Below are positions 1 through 8,823 of a stretch of 24,955 bases of DNA, piece by piece; the first letter of the stretch is position 1, and each line of letters starts with the position of its first letter. The translations under genes and the position numbers were made by a program. This DNA comes from DATIRA01 sp964553405 (lineage in GTDB: Bacteria; Pseudomonadota; Gammaproteobacteria; Steroidobacterales; Steroidobacteraceae), in assembly GCA_964553405.1 (NCBI GenBank), contig CAZKLS010000033.1:1-24955 (forward strand). The letters run 5' to 3'. Below the pieces are notes generated by a model. The model made no database searches and was not told the origin of the DNA. It saw only the letters and a program-made list of their open reading frames with translations.

Positions 1-7
1 CGCAGGC

Positions 8-1306
8 TCACCGCATCAGGTGCTCCGCGAGCGCGTGGTAGGCGGGCAGCGAGGTCGGGTCGATGTTCGCGTTCGCGGCCAGCGGATAGGAACCGAAGCG
101 CGCGATCACCATCTCCGCCTTCGGGTCGATGTAGATCGTCTGGCCGTGGATGCCGCGGGCAGAGTAGGCGCCGTGTTCGTTGTGACTCACCCACCACTGG
201 TCCCGGTAGCTCCAGCCGGGCAGCGTGGCGTAGCCAGCCTTCGCGAAATGCCCGCGGTCGCCGCCGCGGCGGATGTCCTCGACGACGGCCGTCGGCACGA
301 TCTGCTGCCCGTTGAAGCGACCGTCGAGCCGCATCGCCTCGCCGAAACGAGCGAGGTCGCGGAGCGTCACGTTGAGCCCGCCGCCCGCGAACTCGTTGCC
401 GACCGTGTCGACCAGGATGTACCCGTCCTCCTCGGCGCCGAGCTTCTGCCAGATGCGCTCGGACAGCAGGTCGCCCACCGAGCGGCCCGTGGCGCGACGG
501 ATCAGCCAGCCCAGCACGTCGGTATTGACGGTCTTGTAGGCGAAAGCCTGGCCGTGCTCGCCTTCCTTCTGCAGCGTCTGCAGGAATTCGTAGAAGCTCT
601 GCGGCCCGTCGTAGCCCGGCGGCCGCGGGAAGACGCTGCCTGCGCGCACGTGCGCCCAGATCTCGGCGTCCGGATCGGAGTACGTCTCCGAGTAACCGAC
701 CCCTGTGGTCATGTCCATTACCTGCCGCACCGTCGCGTCGCCGAAGGCCGTGTCGCTGAGCTCCGGGATGTACTTCGGCACCAGCGCGTCGGGGTCGAGC
801 TTGCCCTCCTCGACCAGCATCGCTGCGAGCGTGCCGAAGAAAGACTTCGTCACCGACATGGCCATGTGCTGCGTGTGCGGCGTCATTACGCCGAAATAGC
901 GCTCATAGACGATGCTGCCCTTGTGCAGCACCAGGATCGCGTCGGTGTAGTTGGCCGCGAGCGACTCCTGCCAGGTCATGGTCCCGACCCCGCCCGACGG
1001 CTGGAACGTCACGCCGTCGATGTCGCCTCGCAGCGCGCGCGGCAGCTCGGCGGGTCGCCCGTCCCCGCGCCAGATGTTCCTGCTCGGCGCCAGCTGCCGG
1101 AAGTTGGCGAAGGACCAGCGGATCTGCGGGAAGCGGTACATCGAGAGGTCCGCATACCGGATCACCTTGTCCGCCGGCGGGGGCGAACCCTCCATCCATT
1201 CGAGCGCGACCGGGTCGCTGGCGGCCGCATCCGGAAAGCTCGGCGTCTCGGCATGCGCGGCGAGCGCAACGCACGTGGCGGCAAGCAACAGTAGCTTTCT
1301 CGTCAT
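8..1306 (-). CDS. Exported serine hydrolase, beta-lactamase (class C / 6-aminohexanoate-dimer hydrolase) family
   Basis: A 432-residue protein beginning with a signal peptide (MTRK, a hydrophobic run, then AHA-E at about residue 20), so it should act in the periplasm or outside the cell. The active-site tetrad S-V-T-K at 151-154 is the SxxK motif of penicillin-recognising hydrolases. A Tyr-rich stretch GYSETYSDPDAE at 204-215 resembles the NylB group, Y257..N261 could be the YxN element, and a late IHGQ motif fits the third conserved box. The family includes esterases, amidases and oligomer hydrolases, so the substrate cannot be named and antibiotic resistance should not be assumed. The ATG has a strong GGGGGA six bases upstream. 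It is the last gene of a minus-strand run, 30 bases after the oxidoreductase stop. Confidence 0.88.
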   Translation of the reverse strand: MTRKLLLLAATCVALAAHAETPSFPDAAASDPVALEWMEGSPPPADKVIRYADLSMYRFPQIRWSFANFRQLAPSRNIWRGDGRPAELPRALRGDIDGVTFQPSGGVGTMTWQESLAANYTDAILVLHKGSIVYERYFGVMTPHTQHMAMSVTKSFFGTLAAMLVEEGKLDPDALVPKYIPELSDTAFGDATVRQVMDMTTGVGYSETYSDPDAEIWAHVRAGSVFPRPPGYDGPQSFYEFLQTLQKEGEHGQAFAYKTVNTDVLGWLIRRATGRSVGDLLSERIWQKLGAEEDGYILVDTVGNEFAGGGLNVTLRDLARFGEAMRLDGRFNGQQIVPTAVVEDIRRGGDRGHFAKAGYATLPGWSYRDQWWVSHNEHGAYSARGIHGQTIYIDPKAEMVIARFGSYPLAANANIDPTSLPAYHALAEHLMR

Positions 1307-1336
1307 CTGTTTCCCCCTGCTGCTGCAGCGTTCTGC

Positions 1337-2323
1337 TCAGCCGACCTCGAGCACGACCTTGCCGAACTGGGCACCCCGCTCGAGCCAGGCATGGGCCTCC
1401 CCGGCCTGCTCGAGCGCGAACGTGCGATCCACCGGGATCCTGACCCGGCCCGACTCGATCCAAGGCCAGGCGCCGGCCTCGACAGCGCTCGCGAGCCGCG
1501 CCTTTTCCCCGGCATCCCTGGCACGCAGCGTCGAGCCCGTCACGACCAGCCGCTTGATCATCATCTGCAGCAGGTTGAGCTCGACCATCGGGCCCGTCAG
1601 CGTCGCAATGACGACGAGCCGCCCTTCCGTCGCCAGGACCTCCAGGTTCCGCGCGAAATAGTCCCGACCCACCATGTCGAGCACGACGTCGACGGGTCCC
1701 GCGGCCTTGACGGCGTCTGCCCAGTCTCCAGCCGCCGCGTCGAACGCCAGGTCCGCGCCGATCTCGAGCGCCTTGGCCACCTTGGCCGCACCGCGTGCCG
1801 TCGCGAGCACCCGGGCGCCCTTCGCCTTCGCCATCTGGATCGCAGTGACGCCGATGCCGCTGTTTGCCCCGTGCACCAGCAGCGTTTCGCCCGGCTCGAG
1901 CGAGCCGCGCTCGAACACGTTGGTCCATACGGTGAAGACGGTCTCCGGCAGCGCGGCAGCCTGCACGACGTCCAGTCCGTTCGGCACCGGCAACGCGTGG
2001 GTCGCATCGACGACCGCGTACTCTGCATAGCCTCCACCCGGCAGCAGCGCAGTCACCCGGTCGCCGACTCGCCAGCGGGCGGCGCCCTCTCCCAGTTGCG
2101 CGACCTCGCCCGCGACCTCGAGGCCCAGTATCTCCGAGGCCCCCGGTGGCGGCGGATACCGACCCTCGCGCTGCAGGATGTCGGGGCGATTGACGCCTGC
2201 GGCGCGGACCCGGATCAGTACCTGGCCGGGCCCTGGCCGTGGGACCGGCACCTCGTCGAGCTCCAGCGCGTCCGCGCCGCCCTTGCCTCCCCGGACCGTG
2301 ATCGCCCGCATCGTTCGCGTCAT
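1337..2323 (-). CDS. NAD(P)H:quinone oxidoreductase, zinc-independent MDR family
   Basis: 328 residues, the usual length for the quinone-oxidoreductase/PIG3-like branch of the medium-chain dehydrogenases. The N-terminal GroES-like half carries AAGVNRPDILQREGRYPPPP (41-60) and GLEVAGEV (67-74), and lacks the Cys/His zinc ligands of true alcohol dehydrogenases. The Rossmann half has VHGANSGIG at 150-158, the nucleotide-binding turn, followed by an Ala/Lys-rich helix. It probably reduces quinones or reactive carbonyls with NADPH in the cytosol; the physiological substrate is unknown. The start was chosen because its ATG overlaps the stop of the upstream methyltransferase (ATGA), which suggests translational coupling; an in-frame ATG four codons later (MRAITV) is also possible. 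Confidence 0.9.
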   Translation of the reverse strand: MTRTMRAITVRGGKGGADALELDEVPVPRPGPGQVLIRVRAAGVNRPDILQREGRYPPPPGASEILGLEVAGEVAQLGEGAARWRVGDRVTALLPGGGYAEYAVVDATHALPVPNGLDVVQAAALPETVFTVWTNVFERGSLEPGETLLVHGANSGIGVTAIQMAKAKGARVLATARGAAKVAKALEIGADLAFDAAAGDWADAVKAAGPVDVVLDMVGRDYFARNLEVLATEGRLVVIATLTGPMVELNLLQMMIKRLVVTGSTLRARDAGEKARLASAVEAGAWPWIESGRVRIPVDRTFALEQAGEAHAWLERGAQFGKVVLEVG

Positions 2324-2955
2324 GCCGTCGTCGCTCCCATCGTGCCCCGACCCCTCTGCCCGTCCGCGGGCAGACGCCAGATGACCAGGCGGTTGTTCGC
2401 CGGCATCGCGTGGTCAGCCTCGGCGGCCATGCCCACCGCGGCGGCCAGTTCGTTTACCGCCTCGAAGTCCCGGATGCCGCTTGCCGGGTCCCGGGACCGC
2501 AGCTGTTCGTCGAATAGCGCGTTGCTGTGCGAAGTGTAGCGGCCACCATACCGGAAGGGGCCGTACACGAGCAGGCGACCGCCCGGCGCGAGACTCGCGG
2601 CCGCGCCGCGCAGCAGCGCCTCCACTTCCGGCCAGGACATGATGTGCAGCGTATTGGCCGTGAAGACGGCATCGAAGCTCGTCGCAGGCCAGGTCTCACT
2701 GCACACGTCGAGTTCCAGCGGTGCGTACAGATTGATTGGTCCCTCGAGACGAACCCGTGCCGACAATCCCGGCAGGTATTCGCGCCGATCGGTCGGCTGC
2801 CAGACCAGGTGCCGAAGATGAGTCGCGAAGTGGACGGCATGTTGTCCCGTGCCGGAGCCGATCTCGAGCACGGTCGTTACGTTGCGGAGCGCCTCGGAGA
2901 GGACGCCGAGTATCGGCTCCTTGTTGCGCTCGCAGGCCTCGGAGTGGGGCAGCAT
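2320..2955 (-). CDS. DUF938 family SAM-dependent methyltransferase-like protein
   Basis: 211 residues. The opening LPHSEACERNKEPIL is the signature of the DUF938 family (related to eukaryotic METTL26), and EIGSGTGQHAVHFA at 31-44 is methyltransferase motif I, which binds S-adenosylmethionine. FTANTLHIMSW is the conserved post-II/III segment. The length matches the family. The substrate is unknown for the family. It starts 31 bases downstream of the GntR-type regulator, and its stop overlaps the oxidoreductase start by four bases, so the two enzymes are almost certainly made from one message. Upstream there is only a modest AGG ahead of the ATG. Confidence 0.87.
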   Translation of the reverse strand: MLPHSEACERNKEPILGVLSEALRNVTTVLEIGSGTGQHAVHFATHLRHLVWQPTDRREYLPGLSARVRLEGPINLYAPLELDVCSETWPATSFDAVFTANTLHIMSWPEVEALLRGAAASLAPGGRLLVYGPFRYGGRYTSHSNALFDEQLRSRDPASGIRDFEAVNELAAAVGMAAEADHAMPANNRLVIWRLPADGQRGRGTMGATTA

Positions 2956-2986
2956 GCGGGAAGCCTAGCGCCTCCCGCGACGCGCG

Positions 2987-3442
2987 TCAGTTCGAGTCGC
3001 GGCTGCGCTCGATCTGCACGATCCGCTGCATCGCGGCCTTGAACATGCCCGTGGCCTCCTGGGCGCTCAGGCCGCGTGACGCCGCCTCGCGCACGGCGCG
3101 GAACAGCGCCGCCTCGAAACGTATCTGGGTCTGGTCCCCGACGCTGGCTTCCTCGGCCTCGTTTTCGTCGCGACGGCTGGCGATCCGCAGCACGCCTTCC
3201 TTGTCTCGCTCGAGCCAGCCTTCCGTGGCGAGGAGTCCGTAGGCACGATCGACCGCCGACTCGTCAATGGCGAGTTCCTCGGCGACGCGCTGGGCGCAGG
3301 GCATGATCGCCCCGGCCGGAAGCTGCCCGCCCTCGATGTCGTGGCGCACCACCCGGTAGACCCGCTCATCGAGTGGGCTCGTGGCGTGATCCTTCAGCGC
3401 CTGCCTCCAGCGTCCGGTTCGAGTGGCCCAGTAACGGTCCAT
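2987..3442 (-). CDS. Short GntR-type winged-helix transcriptional regulator
   Basis: 151 residues from the ATG at 3442, which has an AGGGAGA ribosome site just upstream; longer in-frame starts would add a low-complexity Arg/Pro leader and are less likely. Residues about 23-90 form a GntR-type DNA-binding domain: DERVYRVVRHDIEGGQLPAGAIMP, then QRVAEELAIDESAVDRAYGLLATEGWLE as the helix-turn-helix and wing. The remaining 60 residues are a charged linker plus two predicted helices, too short for the FCD or UTRA effector domains, so it resembles YtrA-like short members. As the first gene of the minus-strand run it may control the methyltransferase, oxidoreductase and hydrolase behind it. That link is inferred from position only. 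Confidence 0.78.
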   Translation of the reverse strand: MDRYWATRTGRWRQALKDHATSPLDERVYRVVRHDIEGGQLPAGAIMPCAQRVAEELAIDESAVDRAYGLLATEGWLERDKEGVLRIASRRDENEAEEASVGDQTQIRFEAALFRAVREAASRGLSAQEATGMFKAAMQRIVQIERSRDSN

Positions 3443-3994
3443 GTGGCGTCTCCCTGGCTCGTCGCAGGGCCGGTCCGGAGGCCGTCTGCAGGATGACGCT
3501 CGGAACGACCCATGCGATTCGACCCCAAGCCTGCCATGGGTCGGCAACAAAGGCAGCGACCGGGTTCACAGGATCTGAACGCCCTCCCGGGGCGCCGGGC
3601 ATGCTCAGCGGACACTGCCGGCCACGGACCGCTCAGCGCCGCGACGATACCGTCGGCGCCATCGCAGAGATTTTCATGCACGTCGAGCGCGGCGCGAGCG
3701 TTACGCCGTCGCGGTCGCCCAGGTTGCGGACGGTCGTGAAACCGGCCGCGCGCGTCGTCTGCGCATTCACCAGCGCGTCGTAGGCCTTCGCGGCCGCTGC
3801 CCGGGCCGATCGAGCAGCCGACCCACGTGTACGATCACCGTCGTCGTCTCGGCGGCCTGCGCGACGGCCGATGACGGCAAGGCGGCAATCCCACATGCCA
3901 GTGCTACGAGCGCATGATTGGTCACTGGTAAGATCCTCCATGGGCGACGGGCCGGGCTGTTACCCAATCTTTCGAAGAATCGAGGAAATCCAGA
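3443..3994. other. 552-base stretch without an intact gene
   Basis: This interval lies between the divergent GntR-type regulator and the SDR gene. Its right half holds the amidohydrolase remnant described separately. The left part (3443-3627) shows no frame with recognisable protein similarity and no clear hairpin. Promoters for both flanking genes must be in here; I can see the ribosome sites (AGGGAGA before 3442, GAGGAAA before 3995) but no convincing -35/-10 pair. Confidence 0.6.
3628..3925 (-). pseudogene. Degenerate 5' remnant of an exported amidohydrolase (imidazolonepropionase-like)
   Basis: A GTG at 3925 preceded by GGAGG (nine bases upstream) opens a signal-peptide-like reading: VTNHALVALACGIAALPSS then AVAQAAETTTVIVHVGRLLD, the typical N-terminus of secreted metal-dependent amidohydrolases. 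The frame ends soon after GRLLDRPGQ. At about 3797 a different frame takes over with AKAYDALVNAQTT and AGFTTVRNLGDRDGVTLA (to about 3697), the family's 'AGFTTVRDLG' block, which normally lies some 60 residues further on. The intervening part with the HxH metal ligands is missing. A third frame reads VHENLCDGADGIVAALSG (to about 3628), resembling the later 'GADxIK' block but with Val at the usual Lys. Multiple deletions and frame changes make it non-functional. The first two fragments are clear; the third is tentative. Confidence 0.72.
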
Positions 3995-5017
3995 ATGAGC
4001 AAGCCCACGGTCCTGGTCACCGGCATCTCGGGGTTCATCGCCAGGCACTGCGCGGTCGAACTGCTGAACGCGGGCTATCCCGTCCGGGGAACGGTTCGCT
4101 CGCTGGGCCGGTCCGCGCAGGTGCGAGACACGCTCGCGAAGCACGCGGACGTCGCGCGGCTGCAGTTCGTCGAGGCCGACCTCGAGTCCGACGCCGGCTG
4201 GAACGAGGCGCTCGCCGGCTGCACGGCGCTGCTGCACGTCGCGTCCCCCTTCCCGACCAACCAGCCCCGCGACGAACAGGTGCTGATCCGGCCTGCGGTC
4301 GAAGGCACGCTCCGGGTGCTGCGCGCCGCCTCGGCCGCCGGCGTCGAGCGCGTCGTGCAGACCTCGTCGATGGTGGCGGTGATGTACGGGCATCCCCGGC
4401 AACGCTCCGAGCCGTTCACCGAGCAGGACTGGACCCGGCTCGAATCGCCGGACGTCACGCCTTACGCGAAGTCGAAGACGCTGGCCGAAAAGGCCGCGCG
4501 GGAATTCATCCGCGAAGACCGCTCCGGCATGCACTATTGCTCGGTCAACCCTGGCCTGGTGCTCGGTCCGGCACTGGACCGCGACATCGGCGCCTCGGCC
4601 GAGATCATCCAGATGTTCCTGAAGGGCAAGTATCCCGGCGCGCCGCGCATGTCGATTCCCTGCGTCGACGTGCGCGACGTCGCGCGGATGCATCGCCTCG
4701 CACTCGAGACGGCGGAGCCCAGCGGCGGCCGCTACCTGGCCGTGGCCGGGACGATGTGGATGATCGAGATCGCGCGGGCGATCCGCGCCGGGCTCGGCAC
4801 CGCGGCGCGCAAGGTCCCCTCGCGCGAGCTGCCGGACTGGATGATCCGGCTCGTCAGCGTGTTCGACCCGACGGCCAGGCAGGCCGTGCCCGAGCTCGGC
4901 AAGTGGATCGAGGTCGATAACTCCGCCACCCGGCGCGCGCTGGGGATCAGCTTCATTCCGTCGTCCGAAGCCGCCGTCGCGATGGCCCGCAGCCTGGTCG
5001 AACTCGAGCTCGTCTGA
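3995..5017 (+). CDS. NAD(P)-dependent epimerase/dehydratase-fold aldehyde/ketone reductase (extended SDR)
   Basis: 340 residues of the extended short-chain dehydrogenase family, closest in character to the dihydroflavonol/cinnamoyl-CoA reductase-like aldehyde reductases. TGISGFIA at 9-16 is the cofactor-binding glycine motif, TSS at 123-125 and Y157-AKS-K161 supply the catalytic Ser and YxxxK. HVASPFP at 81-87 and NPGLVLGP around 187 are typical of this subgroup. It should reduce a carbonyl with NAD(P)H in the cytosol; the substrate is not predictable. The ATG follows GAGGAAA by seven bases. The next gene, a membrane regulator, begins 12 bases after its stop, so the pair is probably cotranscribed. 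Confidence 0.9.
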   Translation: MSKPTVLVTGISGFIARHCAVELLNAGYPVRGTVRSLGRSAQVRDTLAKHADVARLQFVEADLESDAGWNEALAGCTALLHVASPFPTNQPRDEQVLIRPAVEGTLRVLRAASAAGVERVVQTSSMVAVMYGHPRQRSEPFTEQDWTRLESPDVTPYAKSKTLAEKAAREFIREDRSGMHYCSVNPGLVLGPALDRDIGASAEIIQMFLKGKYPGAPRMSIPCVDVRDVARMHRLALETAEPSGGRYLAVAGTMWMIEIARAIRAGLGTAARKVPSRELPDWMIRLVSVFDPTARQAVPELGKWIEVDNSATRRALGISFIPSSEAAVAMARSLVELELV

Positions 5018-5029
5018 CCGCGACGCCCC

Positions 5030-6958
5030 ATGTCAGGCCAGGACGCCGGACATCGGCAATACCGCTTCGGCGATTTCGTGCTCGACCTCGAGCGCGGCGC
5101 GCTGAGTCGCGGCGGTGTAGACGTGAAGCTGCGTCCGAAGTCCTTCGAGGTCCTCCGGTACCTGGTCGAAAATGCCGGGCGGCTGGTCGGCAAGCGCGAA
5201 CTGATGGACGCGGTCTGGGGCAGGACGGTGGTCACTGAGGGCTCGCTGACTCAGTGCATCATCGATGTCCGCCGGGCACTGGGTGACGACGGCTCGCGGT
5301 TGCTGCGTACCGTGCCACGGCGCGGGTTCATCTTCGAGGGCCAGGTCTCGATCCCGCCGACGCTGGCCGGGAACACCTCGGGCGACAACGGCGTTGATGA
5401 CGCACTGTCCGCCCCGGGTCCGGGAATCCACACGTCGCCCTCGACCGCCCCTGAATCGACCCCACCGCCGGCACGGCGTCGCTGGCCGCTGCCGCTGCTG
5501 ATCGTGCTTGGACTGCTCGCGCTGGCCGGCGGCGTGTGGTGGCTGCACCAGGGCCGCGAGGCAGGAGGCCGTGCGGCACAGGCTCCGGAGCATGCCACGA
5601 TCCCCGTGCGCGCGAACTCGGTCGCGGTGCTCAGGTTCCTGGATCTGAGCCCGGACCAGAGCCAGGCCTACCTGGCCGACGGGCTGGGCGAGGAGATTCT
5701 GCACATCCTCGCGCAATCACCGGACCTGCTTGTCATTGCGCGCAGCTCGTCGTTCGTCTTCGAGCCCGGCGAGGCGGACATCGCGACGATCGCCAGCCAG
5801 CTCGGCGTGGCCTACGTGCTGGAGGGCAGCGTTCGCCGCGACGGCGACCGGCTGCGCATCGTCGCGCAACTGATCGACACCGTCACCAGCGCCCACGTCT
5901 GGTCGAGAAGCTATGACCGGAATGCCCGGGACCTGCTTGCCGTGCAGCGCGAAATTGCAGTGGATGTAGCGCGGGCGCTGCGAGTTTCGCTGGCAGTGGA
6001 TGCGACGGATCCTGGAGCAGTGCCCCCAGAGGCCGAGGACCTGTACCTGCACGCCCGCTACCTGTTTCATCGCCGGGGTCCGGGCGACCTCGAGGCAGCA
6101 GATACGCACGTACGGCGGGCACTGGAAATTGATCCCGGGCATGCGCGGGCCTGGACGCTGCTCGCCGGCGTCCAGTGGGTCTGGGCGATCGATGATCCGG
6201 GCGGACGGGGCACGCGGCTGGAGGAGATGAGGCGGGCGCTCGAACGGGCGCTGGAGATCGACCCGACGTTGGCCACGGCCCACGTGCGCCTGGCGAGCTA
6301 TTTCAGGTGGTTTCAGGGAGACCTCGCGGCCGCGAACGCCGCGTTCGCGCGCGCCGTCGAACTCGCGCCAAACGACCCGCAGGTACTCGGATATCGCTGG
6401 TCACAAGCGGTGCGCGACGGGCGGTTCGCCGAGGCCATCGAAATCGGCCGCCGCAGCCTCGCCGCCGATCCGCTGTCCGGGGTCGTTCGATACAACGTGG
6501 CTCTGGGCCTGCTCGGGGCGGGCGAATTCGAGCAGGGCCTGGCCGAACTCTATCGCGCACGCGATCTGGTTCCGGGAAACCCGCAACACGCCATCGATAT
6601 CAGCCGCGCATTGTTGCTGCTCGGCCGACTGGATGAGGCGCGGCACGAGGCAGCGACTGTCGAGGAAGGCCCCGATCGCGACCAGCTCCGCGTCCTGCTG
6701 GACGCCGACCGTGACGCATTGGCACGACTCGAATCCGATGGCTCGGCGCGCAGCCTGATGCTGCTGGCGGAGATCGCCGCGTTCCAGCGTGACGCCGAGA
6801 CCGCGTTCGAGCGGCTCGCGACGCTGTCGTCACGGGTGCGCGGCATTTCGGCACTGGATGAGCCGCTGATTGAACTAATCGACCTGAGGATCTCGCCATT
6901 CCTGCACAGCCTGCACGACGACCCTCGCTGGGAGGCGCTGCTCGCCGAGCTGCGTTGA
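5030..6958 (+). CDS. CadC-like membrane regulator: winged-helix DNA-binding domain, one TM segment, TolB/FlgO-like domain and TPRs
   Basis: 642 residues. Residues about 11-104 are an OmpR/PhoB-type winged helix (YRFGDFVLDLERG, LRPKSFEVLRYLVENAG, GKRELMDAVWG, VPRRGFIFEG). There is no receiver domain, so it is not a two-component response regulator. A Pro/Thr-rich linker leads to one membrane helix at about 152-172 (LPLLIVLGLLALAGGVWWL). Beyond it, SVAVLRFLDLSPDQ at 197-210 and LGVAYVLEGSVRRDGDRLRI are the FlgO/TolB-N-like domain common in adenylate-cyclase and CadC-type proteins. The C-terminal half is repeated Ala/Leu-rich helical pairs with ALEIDP motifs, i.e. TPRs. Topology suggests a cytoplasmic DNA-binding head and periplasmic sensor. 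Target genes and signal are unknown. No strong ribosome site is visible, so coupling to the SDR gene is possible. Confidence 0.88.
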   Translation: MSGQDAGHRQYRFGDFVLDLERGALSRGGVDVKLRPKSFEVLRYLVENAGRLVGKRELMDAVWGRTVVTEGSLTQCIIDVRRALGDDGSRLLRTVPRRGFIFEGQVSIPPTLAGNTSGDNGVDDALSAPGPGIHTSPSTAPESTPPPARRRWPLPLLIVLGLLALAGGVWWLHQGREAGGRAAQAPEHATIPVRANSVAVLRFLDLSPDQSQAYLADGLGEEILHILAQSPDLLVIARSSSFVFEPGEADIATIASQLGVAYVLEGSVRRDGDRLRIVAQLIDTVTSAHVWSRSYDRNARDLLAVQREIAVDVARALRVSLAVDATDPGAVPPEAEDLYLHARYLFHRRGPGDLEAADTHVRRALEIDPGHARAWTLLAGVQWVWAIDDPGGRGTRLEEMRRALERALEIDPTLATAHVRLASYFRWFQGDLAAANAAFARAVELAPNDPQVLGYRWSQAVRDGRFAEAIEIGRRSLAADPLSGVVRYNVALGLLGAGEFEQGLAELYRARDLVPGNPQHAIDISRALLLLGRLDEARHEAATVEEGPDRDQLRVLLDADRDALARLESDGSARSLMLLAEIAAFQRDAETAFERLATLSSRVRGISALDEPLIELIDLRISPFLHSLHDDPRWEALLAELR

Positions 6959-7012
6959 GCGCGACCGGTCTCGAGTCCCGGCCCGACGCCCGCCCCCCGC
7001 TCGCCGGACTGC

Positions 7013-8746
7013 TCAGGCGTCCTGCGCTGCGCTGCCGGTGGCCCCGACTGCCGGCGCACCCAGCAGGTCCAGCACCTGCGCCCGCGCGCCGAGCGAATGC
7101 ACCAGCAGCACGACGACGTCACCCGATCGCGCCCAGTCGAGCGCATGGCGGGCCGCCTCGACCTCCCGCAGTCGCAGCGGCAGCGAAGACTCCGGGAGTC
7201 CGTGCCGCAGCAACGCCTCGCGCAGGATCTGCGCGACCTCGCCTTCGGCCCGCCCGCGCAGGTAGCCGTCGATTTCCTTGACCACGACCAGGTCGGGCCG
7301 GTAACCCGCGACGACCTCCGCGATGCGCTCGAGGTCGGCGTCCTCGCGGTTGCCAGCGTGTCCGAGCAACAGCGCGAGCCGGCCAGGTCCCTGCAGGTTG
7401 CGGGCGAGGTCGAGCACGCCGCGAAGCCCGGCCGGGTTGTGCGCGTAGTCGAGCAGGATCCGCACGCCTGCGCGCTCGAAGTGCATCAGCCGGCCGGGAT
7501 TGTCGCCGACATCCGCGCCAAAGCTCGCGAACGTGGCCGCAATCGTCCGCCGCGTAACGCCGAGTCCAGCGGCGGCCAACGCGGCCGCCGCGAGATTCGC
7601 CACGTTGTACCGGGCGAGGCCGCCCGCGCTGAGCGGCATCGCGTCGATCGGGCCGAGATCGTGGCAGTCGCCGCGGGCTTGGAGCAGCAGGCGACCCGCG
7701 CGCACGCCTGCGCTCCAGCCGCCCGTCGCGCGGTGCCGGCGGAGCAGTTCGTGCTCGTCGTCCAGAGCGAATAGTGCGAGGCCAGGCTGGTCGCCTCCTG
7801 TACGCAGGTAGCCTGGAACGCGCTTCGCGAGAACCTCGTCGTCGGCATTGAGCACCAGCAGGCCGTCCGCCGTGAGCGCCCGGGCCACGACCAGCTTGAC
7901 GTCGGCGAGCGACTCGAGATCGTGGATGCCGTATTCGCCGAAGTGATCCGCGCTGACGTTGGTGACGACCGCGACCTGCGCGTGCTCGACCGCGAGGCCA
8001 CGGCGCAGGATGCCACCTCGCGCGGTCTCGAGCACGGCCGCGCCGACGCTGGGGTCCCTCAGCACGGTCCGTGCGCCGACCGGGCCCGAGTAGTCGCCGG
8101 ACTCGACCGGCCGGCCGCCCACGAATACGCCGTCGGTGCAGCTGTAGCCGCTCTCGAGCCCGGCCGCCTGCAGGCAGGCCGCGACCAGCCGAACGGTCGT
8201 CGTCTTGCCGTTCGAGCCGGTCACCAGCGCGACCGGGATCGGGCCGAGGCCGACCCAGCCAACCGACGCGACGGCGGGCAGCGCATCGAGTGGCCAGCTG
8301 CGCCCGCAGCGACCCTGCCCGAGGCTGAAGAGATCCTCGTCGAGCAGCCACGGCAGGCCGCGCGCGCGCGCCTCGTCCACCACCGCTAGCAGCGCGGGCC
8401 GCCGCTCCCTCGCGGCAAGCCTCGCGAAGCGCTCGAGCGCCGCCTGCTCCTCGAGCACGGGTGGCGGATCCGCGTCCGGCTGCTCGGCGACGAGTGCCGC
8501 CTCGAGCGCTGCCCAGGTCGCGGGATCGCGCTCGTACAGGCTTGCGCAGACCGCCCACTCGTTGACCTCGGTCGCGGTGAACAACTGGTCCAGCGGCGCG
8601 CTGAGCGCGAGCGACGCGCCGTCGCCGTGCTCGCGCCATGCGAGCTTCGGCGCGGACCAGCCGAGCCCTTCCGAGGCCCGTACGACGCGCGCCTTCCACG
8701 CATCGAGCAGCTGCGCGTCCCGCCCGGGCCAGACGAGCTCGAGCAC
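7013..8746 (-). CDS. Mur-ligase family protein, CphA paralogue lacking the ATP-grasp domain
   Basis: 577 residues from the GTG at 8746. The central and C-terminal parts are a Mur ligase module closely resembling that of CphA next door: P-loop GSNGKTTT at 177-184, ETARGGILR at 240-248, NVSADHFG at 263-270, LNADDE, and DYAHNP in the C-terminal domain. Residues 107-146 (FARLAARERR..., ARGLPWLLDEDLFSLGQGR) align with CphA 161-203, but only about 30 residues then separate this block from the P-loop, against about 295 in CphA, so the ATP-grasp domain is absent. It could therefore ligate an amino acid to a carboxylate but not extend the Asp backbone. A longer start (CTG at 8827) is likely because the extra residues match the CphA N-terminus. 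It is last in the cyanophycin operon and convergent with the regulator gene. Exact reaction unknown. Confidence 0.85.
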   Translation of the reverse strand: MLELVWPGRDAQLLDAWKARVVRASEGLGWSAPKLAWREHGDGASLALSAPLDQLFTATEVNEWAVCASLYERDPATWAALEAALVAEQPDADPPPVLEEQAALERFARLAARERRPALLAVVDEARARGLPWLLDEDLFSLGQGRCGRSWPLDALPAVASVGWVGLGPIPVALVTGSNGKTTTVRLVAACLQAAGLESGYSCTDGVFVGGRPVESGDYSGPVGARTVLRDPSVGAAVLETARGGILRRGLAVEHAQVAVVTNVSADHFGEYGIHDLESLADVKLVVARALTADGLLVLNADDEVLAKRVPGYLRTGGDQPGLALFALDDEHELLRRHRATGGWSAGVRAGRLLLQARGDCHDLGPIDAMPLSAGGLARYNVANLAAAALAAAGLGVTRRTIAATFASFGADVGDNPGRLMHFERAGVRILLDYAHNPAGLRGVLDLARNLQGPGRLALLLGHAGNREDADLERIAEVVAGYRPDLVVVKEIDGYLRGRAEGEVAQILREALLRHGLPESSLPLRLREVEAARHALDWARSGDVVVLLVHSLGARAQVLDLLGAPAVGATGSAAQDA

Positions 8747-8823
8747 GGCCCCGGTCCCGGCAAAGAACAGGTTGCTGCCGGTCAGGCGCCGCGAATCGGC
8801 GAACGGCAGTGGGAGCGGCGGAT

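Noticed and set aside
3512..3739. Small plus-strand frames in the gap left of the SDR gene
   Set aside because: No ribosome site or similarity, and they lie opposite the amidohydrolase remnant.
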